Source: Allium sativum (Eukaryota > Streptophyta > Magnoliopsida > Asparagales > Amaryllidaceae). From it: a stretch of DNA of 64,000 bases. The stretch is taken from positions 201,327,231 through 201,391,230 of the forward strand of contig CM060912.1 of assembly GCA_030737875.1 (NCBI GenBank), read 5' to 3'. Shown here piece by piece: positions 36,001 through 46,490 of the stretch; within the stretch, counting starts at the first letter, position 1; every line of letters starts with the position of its first letter. The notes under the pieces were generated by a model. That model saw only the letters and a program-made list of their open reading frames with translations, was not told where the DNA came from and made no database searches. The position numbers and the translations under genes are program-made.

Positions 36001-36396
36001 GTTACCGATTGGAAGATGTAAACGGTTTGATCTAGGTTACCGACTGGAAGATGGAAACAGTTTGATCTCTTTATGTCAAAGGCGGAACAACATCCGCGGC
36101 TGCGATTGTTCGGGACGTTAAAGTTACTGAAAGGGAGAATTGCACTGACCGCAGGAGAAGAGGCGTAGAGGAAGCTGGGTAGCCAAAATTTTACCGCAGA
36201 GAATTAAGATTTAAGACAATGGATTTACACATCGCGAAGATGAAGTAATTTATTACGGTTACGGTGTCGTTAGAAAAGTAAATTGGGGTCAAGATCTTTC
36301 TGCGCAATGTAATTACCGTGAACAAACATTATATTTAGGACAGATGGCGATAAACTAATGCGTTGGTTTCTTCTTTCCAGTATAAGTAATAGATGA
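36000..36396 (-). other. Candidate Helitron 5' terminus with leader-like segment
   Basis: On the minus strand the sequence begins TCATCTATTACTTATACTGG at 36396 with flanking A, then AAAGAAGAAACC, then CATCTGTCCT and a more GC-rich leader. The end at about 51139 has the corresponding motifs in the same order (CTTATATTGG, AGCAGAAACCA, CATCTGTCC), so the two are related termini. TC at the start fits the Helitron 5' rule. A second 5'-type end inside the block implies a nested or end-switched element. Confidence 0.45.
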
Positions 36397-36488
36397 TACA
36401 ATAATTTAGCAAATGATCTACAACAAACGACAATTTAGGAAATGACTCAAAAGTTTTAAAATTATGGTTCAATAATAACATGTCTTAT
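36397..36488. other. Short segment between Helitron-like end and LARD E
   Basis: AT-rich flank; the target sequence of LARD E. Confidence 0.5.
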
Positions 36489-36493
36489 CTAAA
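36489..36493. repeat. Left TSD of LARD E (CTAAA)
   Basis: CTAAA here and at 48266-48270 flank the element exactly. Confidence 0.95.
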
Positions 36494-37551
36494 TGTAATG
36501 ACCCGCATTTTTAGAGATATATAATTAATTTATTTAATTATATAATTGGTGATTTAGAGAAGTTAATGATCGTTTAATTAAATAATATTGAATATTTAAT
36601 TAATAATTATAATATAATAATATATTATAATGTCGAGGTAGTCGGAAATAGTAGAATTCACAACAGAGTGTGAATTGAATAGTATACGAGATGTGGTTGT
36701 GTTTCGATTCAGAATATATTAACGTATATATGGAATCGACGGCGTTAGAACGTATAGTTTATAATATATTTATAAACGAGCTCGAAATGGCGCTGCAGTT
36801 CGCTATTTGGCGATTTGAACTTCAACTGAATATACAGGGTTCGTTTTAAATCGGATTTCTGTGAAACAAGAAACGTGTGGAGCTGGTGGAGTATATCTTT
36901 CTAGTGGAAGAGAAAAATCGGGATTTCGTCGTGTAGATTTTGAGTTATGTCCAAATCAAATTATCAGAAATGCAGCACCCTGACCATAACGATTTAATTA
37001 TATTTTATATAAGGATTTAAATAGAAATCGAACATCGATATAACTCTGCCAATGTAATATCGAGTTGTAAATACATACATGAATATATCAGAGCTGTATG
37101 GTATCCCACTGTGAACACAGACGATAATAATTAATTTTAATTAATTAATTTAATAATATTTAAATATATTTATATATTTAAATAGGCTATTTAGAGCGTT
37201 AAAAATAGCCACTTTTGCAAACGAAGTCGGAATTCGACGAAACTAATTTTGTTGGATCCGCAATATCAAATTGTTGTTAGATTTCCAGTTTCGTGATTTT
37301 TAGAGTCACGGTGTGGCCGTACGGATTTTTAGAGTGAGAAACAGTCAGTATTTTGACAGTAAAAAATACGCTGTGTGAGCATACGGAGTCGGAATTGGAC
37401 GAAACCAGTTTCGTTGGGACCGTAATGTCGAACTGTAGCTACATGTCCAGCTTCGTGATTTTTGGGTATCGTGTGTGATCACACAGATTTTTAGAAGGCA
37501 AGAACAAATATAAAATGAATATAAAACTAAAATATCTAACACCTCTACCTC

Positions 37552-37559
37552 TATAAATA
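37552..37559 (+). promoter_or_regulatory. TATA box of LARD E 5' LTR
   Basis: TATAAATA followed by a pyrimidine-rich CCCTTACTTTCCCTCTAAAC, the likely transcription start region. Identical at 44104-44111 in the 3' LTR. About 1.06 kb into the LTR, leaving a leader of about 4.2 kb before the PBS. Confidence 0.65.
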
Positions 37560-37841
37560 CCCTTACTTTCCCTCTAAACCTAAAATCACTTTTTCTTTGG
37601 TCAATTTGTAGCCGCTGGGTTCTGTTTCTTCAAAACGTGAAAATGAAAGCTTCAAGAAATCAAAACAAAACCCAACAAATTACTATAATCTATTTTATAT
37701 ACATATTTGTGTTGCTACAATCCTTCTCTTCGATCTGGTAGTGGTTTTGGTGAATGCGACTCAAGCATTGGGAGTGCGAACGCATGTACATCGGCTAGGG
37801 TTTAGCCTTGATGCGATTAGAAGCGGAGTTAAGCCGAAGTA

Positions 37842-38009
37842 ATGGCGCTGGAGGGTTTACGAGGTCGAGGCGCACCTGTCGGAGGAGTTTGGCGGACTCC
37901 GGTGTCGTCTGATGTCGCGCCCGTTCGTCGAGGAGCAGCAGGTCACGATTTCTTGAGGAGCTTCGAGTTGGAGGTAAAGGGGTTAGGTGGGCGCGGGTTT
38001 TGGTGGTGA
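37842..38009 (+). CDS. Small ORF in LARD E leader (55 codons)
   Basis: An ATG-initiated frame (start MALEGLRGRGAP) about 290 bases downstream of the TATA box in the GC-richest part of the LTR. The 3' LTR copy (44394-44561) is open over the same length with one Ala to Thr change. Gly/Arg-rich, no domain recognised. Position and composition resemble the small ORF in LTR A (5723-5929). It could be an upstream ORF; coding status is uncertain. Confidence 0.25.
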   Translation: MALEGLRGRGAPVGGVWRTPVSSDVAPVRRGAAGHDFLRSFELEVKGLGGRGFWW

Positions 38010-39429
38010 AGTCATTGGTGATGGTTGCGGCGGAGTTGGGTGACCGAAGTGATGGCGGCAGAAGGTCAAAGTGAGGTCAACGGTGAAGTTGCTGTTCGGT
38101 TTTGGGAAGAAGGCAAAAGGGGACGGGCTGGAGGGTGAAGATGTAGGCGGGCCTGAGAATTTTATAAAGGGTATTGGGCCAAATGGATATGGTGAGGCCC
38201 GGCTATTAAATAATTTAGTTTTATTCTTATTTAAATAGTGTATTAACTTAGAACTACCATATCTTATCCGTACGTAATCGAAATTTAGCGAAACAAGATC
38301 CGACATGATCGTATGGACGGGAGCAACACAATGAGACTGACCGGGAGTGAATCCAAGCTCGTTACAATTTATGGCGAAATAAATTGTCCGACTGAATCAA
38401 ATAACGCAAACCGTTATTTAACGGCTAACGCGCAAATATGAGTAAAACTCACCAACTCTGAACAGTTATATTTTTATAATGTATTCTTAGAACTGTTAAT
38501 CATCTGTTGATTGCTGTATGTTGGTTGATTGATTGAACTGCTAGTCAGTTAGTGGAAATTATATATATATATAAATATATATGTATATAAACTGATAAAT
38601 ATTTATATATTGATTCTGCTATCAGAATATATACTATCGAACTGAAAGGGATGTTGATTATACTGTGTAACATCTATGATGCAAGGAACAGGTTGGAGGG
38701 ACCCAACTGGGTTCCTCAATAATTATAATACTGTTTTGATTCATATATTCTGTTATATGATGTGATATATACTCTGTTGTCGATTATATGTGGTTGGACG
38801 TTATTGATCATCGTGATTCGATATGATTGAATAACATAACATACGGGATGTTGATAAAGGAGATTTTCAAAGTGATAGTGAAAATAAAATATTTATAAAC
38901 TGGAATATTTATAAATAAGGAATATTTATAAATTGGAATATTTATAAATAGGAGATATTTTGAAAAGGAAATAAATTCAAGATATTTTCTTTTTGAATGG
39001 AAAGGCCTGTGTGGCGGGTTTGGGGATTTTCCCGATGCTCCCAGTACAAAGGGGGTTATGGCGAATTTTTTTGGGAATTTAAGGAGTTAGAATATTTTCA
39101 AGAATAGAATTGAAAAGGAGATATTTATTTGTTAGAATAAATAGAATTAAAGGAAATATTTATTTGATAAATAAATAGGATTAAATCAAAGGGATATTTA
39201 TTTGATAAATAAATAGAACTAAAACAAAGTGAATTTTAGTTAAGTAAAACTAAATGGATTAGTTAAGTCAAACTAAGTGAATTGGTTAAGTTAATCAAAG
39301 TGATTAGTTCAGTTGATCGAGATAAGTAAAATCAAGTGAGGTTAATCAAGTTGAAGTAGTCAGTCGAGTTAATCAATTGAGTTAGTCAAGCCAAGTAAAT
39401 CAAGCTAGGTTAATCGAGTTGAATTAGTA

Positions 39430-39945
39430 AGTCAAGTTAACCAGTTGGGTTAAGTAAGTCAAGTTAACCAGTTGGGTTAAGTTAGTCAAGTTAACCAGTT
39501 GGGTTAAGTTAGTCAAGTTAACCAGTTGGGTTAAGTAAGTCAAGTAAATCAGGTAGAGTTAACCAGTTGGGTTAACTAAGTCAAGTTAATCAGGTAGAGT
39601 TAATCAGGTAGAGTTAACCAGTTAGAGTTAATCAGTTAGAGTTAATCAGGTAGAGTTAATCAGGTAGGGTTAACCAGTTAGAGTTAACCAGTTAGAGTTA
39701 ATCAGTTAGAGTTAATCAGTTAGAGTTAATCAGGTAGAGTTAACCAGTTAGAGTTAATCAGTTAGAGTTAATCAGGTAGAGTTAATCAGGTAGGGTTAAC
39801 CAGTTAGAGTTAACCAGTTAGAGTTAACCAGTTAGAGTTAATCAGTTAGAGTTAATCAGGTAGAGTTAACCAGTTAGAGTTAATCAGGTAGAGTTAATTA
39901 GGTAGGGTTAACCAGTTAGAGTTAATCAGTTAGGTTAGTCGAGTT
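39430..39945. repeat. 14-bp minisatellite in LARD E 5' LTR
   Basis: Tandem GTTAGAGTTAATCA with variants (GG start, AACCA end), preceded by related looser repeats with GTCAAGTTAACCAGTTGGGT from about 39236. The 3' LTR copy (about 45975-46490) has a different order of variants, so the array has changed since insertion while net length is almost the same. Confidence 0.9.
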
Positions 39946-40202
39946 AAGTTATTCGAAGAAGAGTTAATCAAATAGAATTAAACAAGATTAGAAACTGACT
40001 AGAGATAGTAAGTTGAATAGTTTTCTGAGTATCGATCTGATGTTGGTTTCGGCTTTCGGGGTTTATACTTAGAAAATTGTTCTCTTACTAATTTACAGTT
40101 AGGGACTAATCGTTGTAGAATGGTAATGATGCGTGAATCAGCAGATGGAAACATTTTCCTGTGTTAACGTATATTTCCTAAACATAGAAAATAGGAAATA
40201 TG

Positions 40203-40229
40203 AATATATATATATATATATATATATAT
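40203..40229. repeat. (TA)n microsatellite, length differs between LTRs
   Basis: TA run clearly longer than its counterpart at about 46761-46777 in the 3' LTR. Confidence 0.9.
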
Positions 40230-41719
40230 GATTGATGATTGATTGATAGAATTTCCATCTGGAAATAATATCGTTGTTTGCACACAGACATTTTTCGTTT
40301 GATAGTTAAATCACCGACTATCAAAGTTTTGACCATTTTAACGTTGTTAATATGGAGAGACCGGTTGGATTATTATCCAAAGAACCACTCTGTATTGGCA
40401 TAAGCGTTGCGAATCATATATGCTAAAGATAATTGAAGACGGAGTAAAATGCAAGGGCTATTGTATAAGTCTTAGATAACAGTGCCTAAGATGGATGTAC
40501 TGAACAGTGCCTTCGGTTTGTCCAGTCCCGGGACAACTTGTATGGACGAAGGTCTGACAGAGTATATCTGGTAGATCACGTAAGTTGGTATTTTCAAACG
40601 TATTCACGTTTGGTGGCGGAGGAACTCGTTTCTCTTAGCTGTATACCCGTGGTATGTTTGGCGAAATCAATTTATGATTTGGCGGGTATGACGATGTGGC
40701 TTTCAAAGCAAATGAAGATTTTATAAAAAAGGTAAGTTACGACCTCTGGCCTCACATCCAGGAAAAAGGTATAAAATCGGGTAGGTCGCATGGCTAAGTG
40801 GTTAGCTGCCAAGTAGGGTGTATTGTCACCTGATCTAGAGTTTCATTCATTTCTATAATCTATTGTTGATGCTGTCCCTTTCGGGAAACGGTTGCTGATC
40901 CCAACCGTTGGTGATAATACACTCGGTACACTCAAGCGAAATGAGTGACCGGTCATGTTTAGCCTGGGTTGCAAGATGTTCTTGTTGAACCCGGTGTATT
41001 CCTCTCTAGAGGTACACTGTCGGAAGGTGGTCCCATACCTTGCCAGTTGGAAATCCATTACCCAATACGTGCTTGCGGTTTTGATTGTAAACTATATATG
41101 TAGAACGTGAGATGAAAGCGTTTCTACTAGATTGATATATAATTGTATTTAGACATTATTATAATATCAGAATGATATTGCTTTACAAAGTTGTTTGGAT
41201 TTTCATAAGGGAAAACCCGTTCCGTTTTCACGGCGTGGTCTTATGATATATCCTTTATTTAAACTAAGTGTTTTAAACTGTTTTACTCATACCAGTCCCA
41301 TGACTGACCCGGAGTTTACTTTGTTGTTTTCCCTAAACTCTTGGGTGCCTAATTTTGTACGGGCAGTCAAGTAGTCGGGATTTTACAGATACACTTGGAG
41401 AGCTTGGAGCAGGAGGCTTCAGGATTCTATAGCTATTATTATTTCCGCTGTGTTGTAAGTGTTGTACTCTGATAAGTGCTATTGTATACATAACTGTTTT
41501 ATTTCAAAAGTTATATTATATTTTATTCGTTCCGCTGTGAGATTCGTGTTTACTCTGATGATGATGTTCTTCTTCTTCTTCTATTCTATTAGTTCTACCT
41601 TATCTTTCCTCACCCTGTAATTTCTTTCATTAACAATCGGGATTTTTCGATGTTTTGGTTACCGACATCGAGCTTATGTCGATAATCAAAGTCCTCTCAA
41701 AAATCCGGGTCGTTAAAGT

Positions 41720-41731
41720 TGGTATCAGAGC
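41720..41731 (+). other. Primer-binding site of LARD E
   Basis: TGGTATCAGAGC, two bases after the LTR end; initiator tRNA-Met type. Confidence 0.95.
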
Positions 41732-42224
41732 TTAAGTTAAGAATCACTTGGCTCTGTGGCGTGACTCGGTAGAGATAGGGTTAGTAATACGCTAAATTGA
41801 GTTTGAGTGTATATATACGAGTGAACGTATTTGTTATTTGATATAAAAATAATTTTTATTGTGGAGACTCATTGGTTGAGTTGTTTATGAATTCTGGTCG
41901 ATCAGTCTGATCCACTGTATCGATAGGGGTTACTAAACACTCGAATACGATGAACCGACATGATATGTTTTCAAATTAACATAGTAAATTTGGTTGTGTT
42001 GGTTGTTATTATAATCGAGTAAGATCATAAAAGTGAAATGGTTATAAATAACTGATCAGAATTCATATAAGTAAAGTATATGAAATAAGATGAAGTAAAT
42101 CTGAAGTTAAATCAAAATTTGAATTAAAATAAGGAAATTTTAAGTTCCTGGGAGATTTTGAAAACGTTTTTCAAAATAAAAGTGATATAGTATTGAACTC
42201 ACTTCGATAGCTGGAAAATAGATT

Positions 42225-42249
42225 CCGATGATGATCATGACATCATCGG
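42225..42249 (+). other. Conserved palindromic-loop hairpin (DIS-like), LARD E
   Basis: CCGATGATG pairs perfectly with CATCATCGG (9 bp) around loop ATCATGA. Compared with regions A and C, the second stem pair is C-G instead of T-A, a compensatory change. About 505 nt downstream of the PBS. The downstream TTCGAGT is also conserved between families. Confidence 0.65.
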
Positions 42250-43032
42250 TGTTCATTTTCGAGTGGTAAGTGACGGATTACTACCAAAGTTTTGTTTTTG
42301 AATTGATTGGAGAAAAGCAAGTGTTTTGAAGCCTGAAAGGGAAAGTTTGATTTTCGATATGGTAAACTGTTTAAAATTCCCATGGAAAGATTTGTTGAAT
42401 TAAAACAAAATTTAATTGAAATGTGGTAAAGCAGTTGGGATTGAGTTGAAATCAGTTAAGTGGTAACTGAAATTAAATTAGAATATATCGAGACAATTTG
42501 GATTTGTGAGATTTGAATTTGAAGTGTAATTTGATAATCGGGTTAAGAGTTTGGAATCAAGAATGAAACTCGAGTTTGAAATGATATTTGACTTGGGTAT
42601 AGGCAAGTGATTTGGATAAATGGATTGGATTGATATCGGTATTTGCAGGATTGGTTGCAGATGCAAATGACATAGTGGTATGCCCGACAACAAGGTACCA
42701 GTTTATATTTGATATGAGTATGAGATTTATAAGCCGAATTGGCAAGCTGCTTGGCTGTTTGATTTTCTTTTGGGGTGAAGAAGGCCCAGGGAGGCGAGTT
42801 GAAATTTGAGATATTGACCAGTACAAAGGAGACGCTGGCGAAATTTTTCGGAAAGTTAAGGCGTTAGAAAATTTTCATGATTTTTGAAAATTTAGTTAGT
42901 CGGAATAAATTAATATTTTAATCGATATTAATTGGTTCAATTGAAACCGGAGATAAGAGGTAAACAGATAAATTCTTACCCAGTAGATAGGGTCGTTCCC
43001 TACCTTAGCAATTTCGAGGACGAAATTTTATT

Positions 43033-43045
43033 AAGGGGGGAAGAA
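43033..43045 (+). other. Polypurine tract of LARD E
   Basis: AAGGGGGGAAGAA directly before the 3' LTR. Confidence 0.95.
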
Positions 43046-44103
43046 TGTAATGACCCGCATTTTTAGAGATATATAATTAATTTATTTAATTATATAATTG
43101 GTGATTTAGAGAAGTTAATGATCGTTTAATTAAATAATATTGAATATTTAATTAATAATTATAATATAATAATATATTATAATGTCGAGGTAGTCGGAAA
43201 TAGTAGAATTCACAACAGAGTGTGAATTGAATAGTATACGAGATGTGGTTGAGTTTCGATTCAGAATATATTAACGTATATATGGAATCGACGGCGTTAG
43301 AACGTATAGTTTATAATATATTTATAAACGAGCTCGAAATGGCGCTGCAGTTCGCTATTTGGCGATTTGAACTTCAACTGAATATACAGGGTTCGTTTTA
43401 AATCGGATTTCTGTGAAACAAGAAACGTGTGGAGCTGGTGGAGTATATCTTTCTAGTGGAAGAGAAAAATCGGGATTTCGTCGTGTAGATTTTGAGTTAT
43501 GTCCAAATCAAATTATCAGAAATGCAGCACCCTGACCATAACGATTTAATTATATTTTATATAAGGATTTAAATAGAAATCGAACATCGATATAACTCTG
43601 CCAATGTAATATCGAGTTGTAAATACATACATGAATATATCAGAGCTGTATGGTATCCCACTGTGAACACAGACGATAATAATTAATTTTAATTAATTAA
43701 TTTAATAATATTTAAATATATTTATATATTTAAATAGGCGATTTAGAGCGTTAAAAATAGCCACTTTTGCAAACGAAGTCGGAATTCGACGAAACTAATT
43801 TTGTTGGATCCGCAATATCAAATTGTTGTTAGATTTCCAGTTTCGTGATTTTTAGAGTCACGGTGTGGCCGTACGGATTTTTAGAGTGAGAAACAGTCAG
43901 TATTTTGACAGTAAAAAATACGCTGTGTGAGCATACGGAATCGGAATTGGACGAAACCAGTTTCGTTGGGACCGTAATGTCGAACTGTAGCTACATGTCC
44001 AGTTTCGTGATTTTTGGGTATCGTGTGTGATCACACAGATTTTTAGAAGGCAAGAACAAATATAAAATGAATATAAAACTAAAATATCTAACACCTCTAC
44101 CTC

Positions 44104-44111
44104 TATAAATA
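44104..44111 (+). promoter_or_regulatory. TATA box of LARD E 3' LTR
   Basis: TATAAATA, identical to the 5' LTR copy; could drive read-out transcription into the flank after 48265. Confidence 0.55.
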
Positions 44112-44393
44112 CCCTTACTTTCCCTCTAAACCTAAAATCACTTTTTCTTTGGTCAATTTGTAGCCGCTGGGTTCTGTTTCTTCAAAACGTGAAAATGAAA
44201 GCTTCAAGAAATCAAAACAAAACCCAACAAATTACTATAAATTATTTTATATACATATTTGTGTTGCTACAATCCTTCTCTTCGATCTGGTAGTGGTTTT
44301 GGTGAATGCGACGCAAGCATTGGGAGTGCGAACGCATGTACAGCGGCTAGGGTTTAGCCTTGATGCGATTAGAAGCGGAGTTAAGCCGAAGTA

Positions 44394-44561
44394 ATGGCGC
44401 TGGAGGGTTTACGAGGTCGAGGCGCACCTGTCGGAGGAGTTTGGCGGACTCCGGTGTCGTCTGATGTCACGCCCGTTCGTCGAGGAGCAGCAGGTCACGA
44501 TTTCTTGAGGAGCTTCGAGTTGGAGGTAAAGGGGTTAGGTGGGCGCGGGTTTTGGTGGTGA
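44394..44561 (+). CDS. Small ORF in LARD E 3' LTR leader (55 codons)
   Basis: Second copy of the frame at 37842-38009, same length, one amino-acid change. Since the LTRs are young copies, conservation does not prove selection. Confidence 0.2.
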   Translation: MALEGLRGRGAPVGGVWRTPVSSDVTPVRRGAAGHDFLRSFELEVKGLGGRGFWW

Positions 44562-45974
44562 AGTCATTGGTGATGGTTGCGGCGGAGTTGGGTGACCGAA
44601 GTGATGGCGGCAGAAGGTCAAAGTGAGGTCAACGGTGAAGTTGCTGTTCGGTTTTGGGAAGAAGGCAAAAGGGGACGGGCTGGAGGGTGAAGATGTAGGC
44701 GGGCCTGAGAATTTTATAAAGGGTATTGGGCCAAATGGATATGGTGAGGCCCGGCTATTAAATAATTTAGTTTTATTCTTATTTAAATAGTGTATTAACT
44801 TAGAACTACCATATCTTATCCATACGTAATCGAAATTTAGCGAAACAAGATCCGACATGATCGTATGGACGGGAGCAACACAATGAGACTGACCGGGAGT
44901 GAATCCAAGCTCGTGACAATTTATGGCGAAATAAATTGTCCGACTGAATCAAATAACGCAAACCGTTATTTAACGGCTAACGCGCAAATATGAGTAAAAC
45001 TCACCAACTCTGAACAGTTATATTTTTATAATGTATTCTTAGAACTGTTAATCATCTGTTGATTGCTGTATGTTGGTTGATTGATTGAACTGCTAGTCAG
45101 TTAGTGGAAATTATATATATATATATAAATATATATATGTATATAAACTGATAAATATTTATATATTGATTCTGCTATCAGAATATATACTATCGAACTG
45201 AAAGGGATGTTGATTATACTGTGTAACATCTATGATGCAAGGAACAGGTTGGAGGGACCCAACTGGGTTCCTCAATAATTATAATACTGTTTTGATTCAT
45301 ATATTCTGTTATATGATGTGATATATACTCTGTTGTCGATTATATGTGGTTGGACGTTATTGATCATCGTGATTCGATATGATTGAATAACATAACATAC
45401 GGGATGTTGATAAAGGAGATTTTCAAAGTGATAGTGAAAATAAAATATTTATAAACTGGAATATTTATAAATAAGGAATATTTATAAATTGGAATATTTA
45501 TAAATAGGAGATATTTTGAAAAGGAAATAAATTCAAGATATTTTCTTTTTGAATGGAAAGGCCTGTGTGGCGGGTTTGGGGATTTTCCCGATGCTCCCAG
45601 TACAAAGGGGGTTATGGCGATTTTTTTTGGGAATTTAAGGAGTTAGAATATTTTCAAGAATAGAATTGAAAAGGAGATATTTATTTGTTAGAATAAATAG
45701 AATTAAAGGAAATATTTATTTGATAAATAAATAGGATTAAATCAAAGGGATATTTATTTGATAAATAAATAGAACTAAAACAAAGTGAATTTTAGTTAAG
45801 TAAAACTAAATGGATTAGTTAAGTCAAACTAAGTGAATTGGTTAAGTTAATCAAAGTGATTAGTTTAGTTGATCGAGATAAGTAAAATCAAGTGAGGTTA
45901 ATCAAGTTGAAGTAGTCAGTCGAGTTAATCAATTGAGTTAGTCAAGCCAAGTAAATCAAGCTAGGTTAATCGAG

Positions 45975-46490
45975 TTGAATTAGTAAGTCAAGTTAACCAG
46001 TTGGGTTAAGTAAGTCAAGTTAACCAGTTGGGTTAAGTTAGTCAAGTTAACCAGTTGGGTTAAGTTAGTCAAGTTAACCAGTTGGGTTAAGTAAGTCAAG
46101 TAAATCAGGTAGAGTTAACCAGTTGGGTTAAGTAAGTCAAGTTAATGAGGTAGAGTTAACCAGTTAGAGTTAATCAGTTAGAGTTAATCAGGTAGAGTTA
46201 ATCAGGTAGGGTTAACCAGTTAGAGTTAACCAGTTAGAGTTAATCAGTTAGAGTTAATCAGTTAGAGTTAATCAGGTAGAGTTAACCAGTTAGAGTTAAT
46301 CAGTTAGAGTTAATCAGGTAGAGTTAATCAGGTAGGGTTAACCAGTTAGAGTTAACCAGTTAGAGTTAATCAGTTAGAGTTAATCAGTTAGAGTTAATCA
46401 GGTAGAGTTAACCAGTTAGAGTTAATCAGTTAGAGTTAATCAGGTAGAGTTAATCAGGTAGGGTTAACCAGTTAGAGTTAATCAGTTAGG
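45975..46490. repeat. 14-bp minisatellite in LARD E 3' LTR
   Basis: Counterpart of 39430-39945, with rearranged variant order. Confidence 0.9.

Larger units (their letters stand above)
36494..41717 (+). mobile_element. 5' LTR of LARD E (5.2 kb)
   Basis: Starts TGTAATGACCCGCATTTTT. The 3' end should be AAAATCCGGGTCGTTACA as in the 3' LTR; here the terminal CA reads AA (C to A at 41716). A 19-bp imperfect terminal inverted repeat is visible. The LTR carries a TATA box (37552-37559), a GC-rich leader with a small ORF (37842-38009), a 14-bp minisatellite (about 39430-39945), a (TA)n run (40203-40229) and the shared core block (about 41290-41345). By eye there are about two dozen substitutions against the 3' LTR, roughly 0.5 percent, so insertion was recent. 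LTRs longer than the internal region are typical of LARDs. Confidence 0.95.
41718..43045 (+). mobile_element. Internal region of LARD E, 1.3 kb, non-coding
   Basis: Lies between the LTRs, with PBS at 41720-41731 and PPT at 43033-43045. No gag-pol motif in any frame and no frame above 90 codons. The stretch TTTCGAGGACGAAATTTTAT just before the PPT is a typical tail of Ty3/gypsy chromovirus (Del/Tekay-type) elements, suggesting that ancestry. It contains the palindromic-loop hairpin at 42225-42249 and a block near 42816-42875 shared with other families. Confidence 0.9.

Noticed and set aside
37983..38306. 107-codon minus-strand ORF, repeated at 44535-44858
   Set aside because: Antisense to the LARD E leader; Pro/Ser-rich because the sense strand is G-rich. 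Duplicated only because the LTR is.
39430..39945. CRISPR-like regular repeat array
   Set aside because: 14-bp contiguous minisatellite with no spacers, inside a plant LTR.
41720..41731. tRNA-like match at TGGTATCAGAGC
   Set aside because: Only the primer-binding complement to initiator tRNA-Met; no tRNA cloverleaf around it. The same holds for the other PBS sites.
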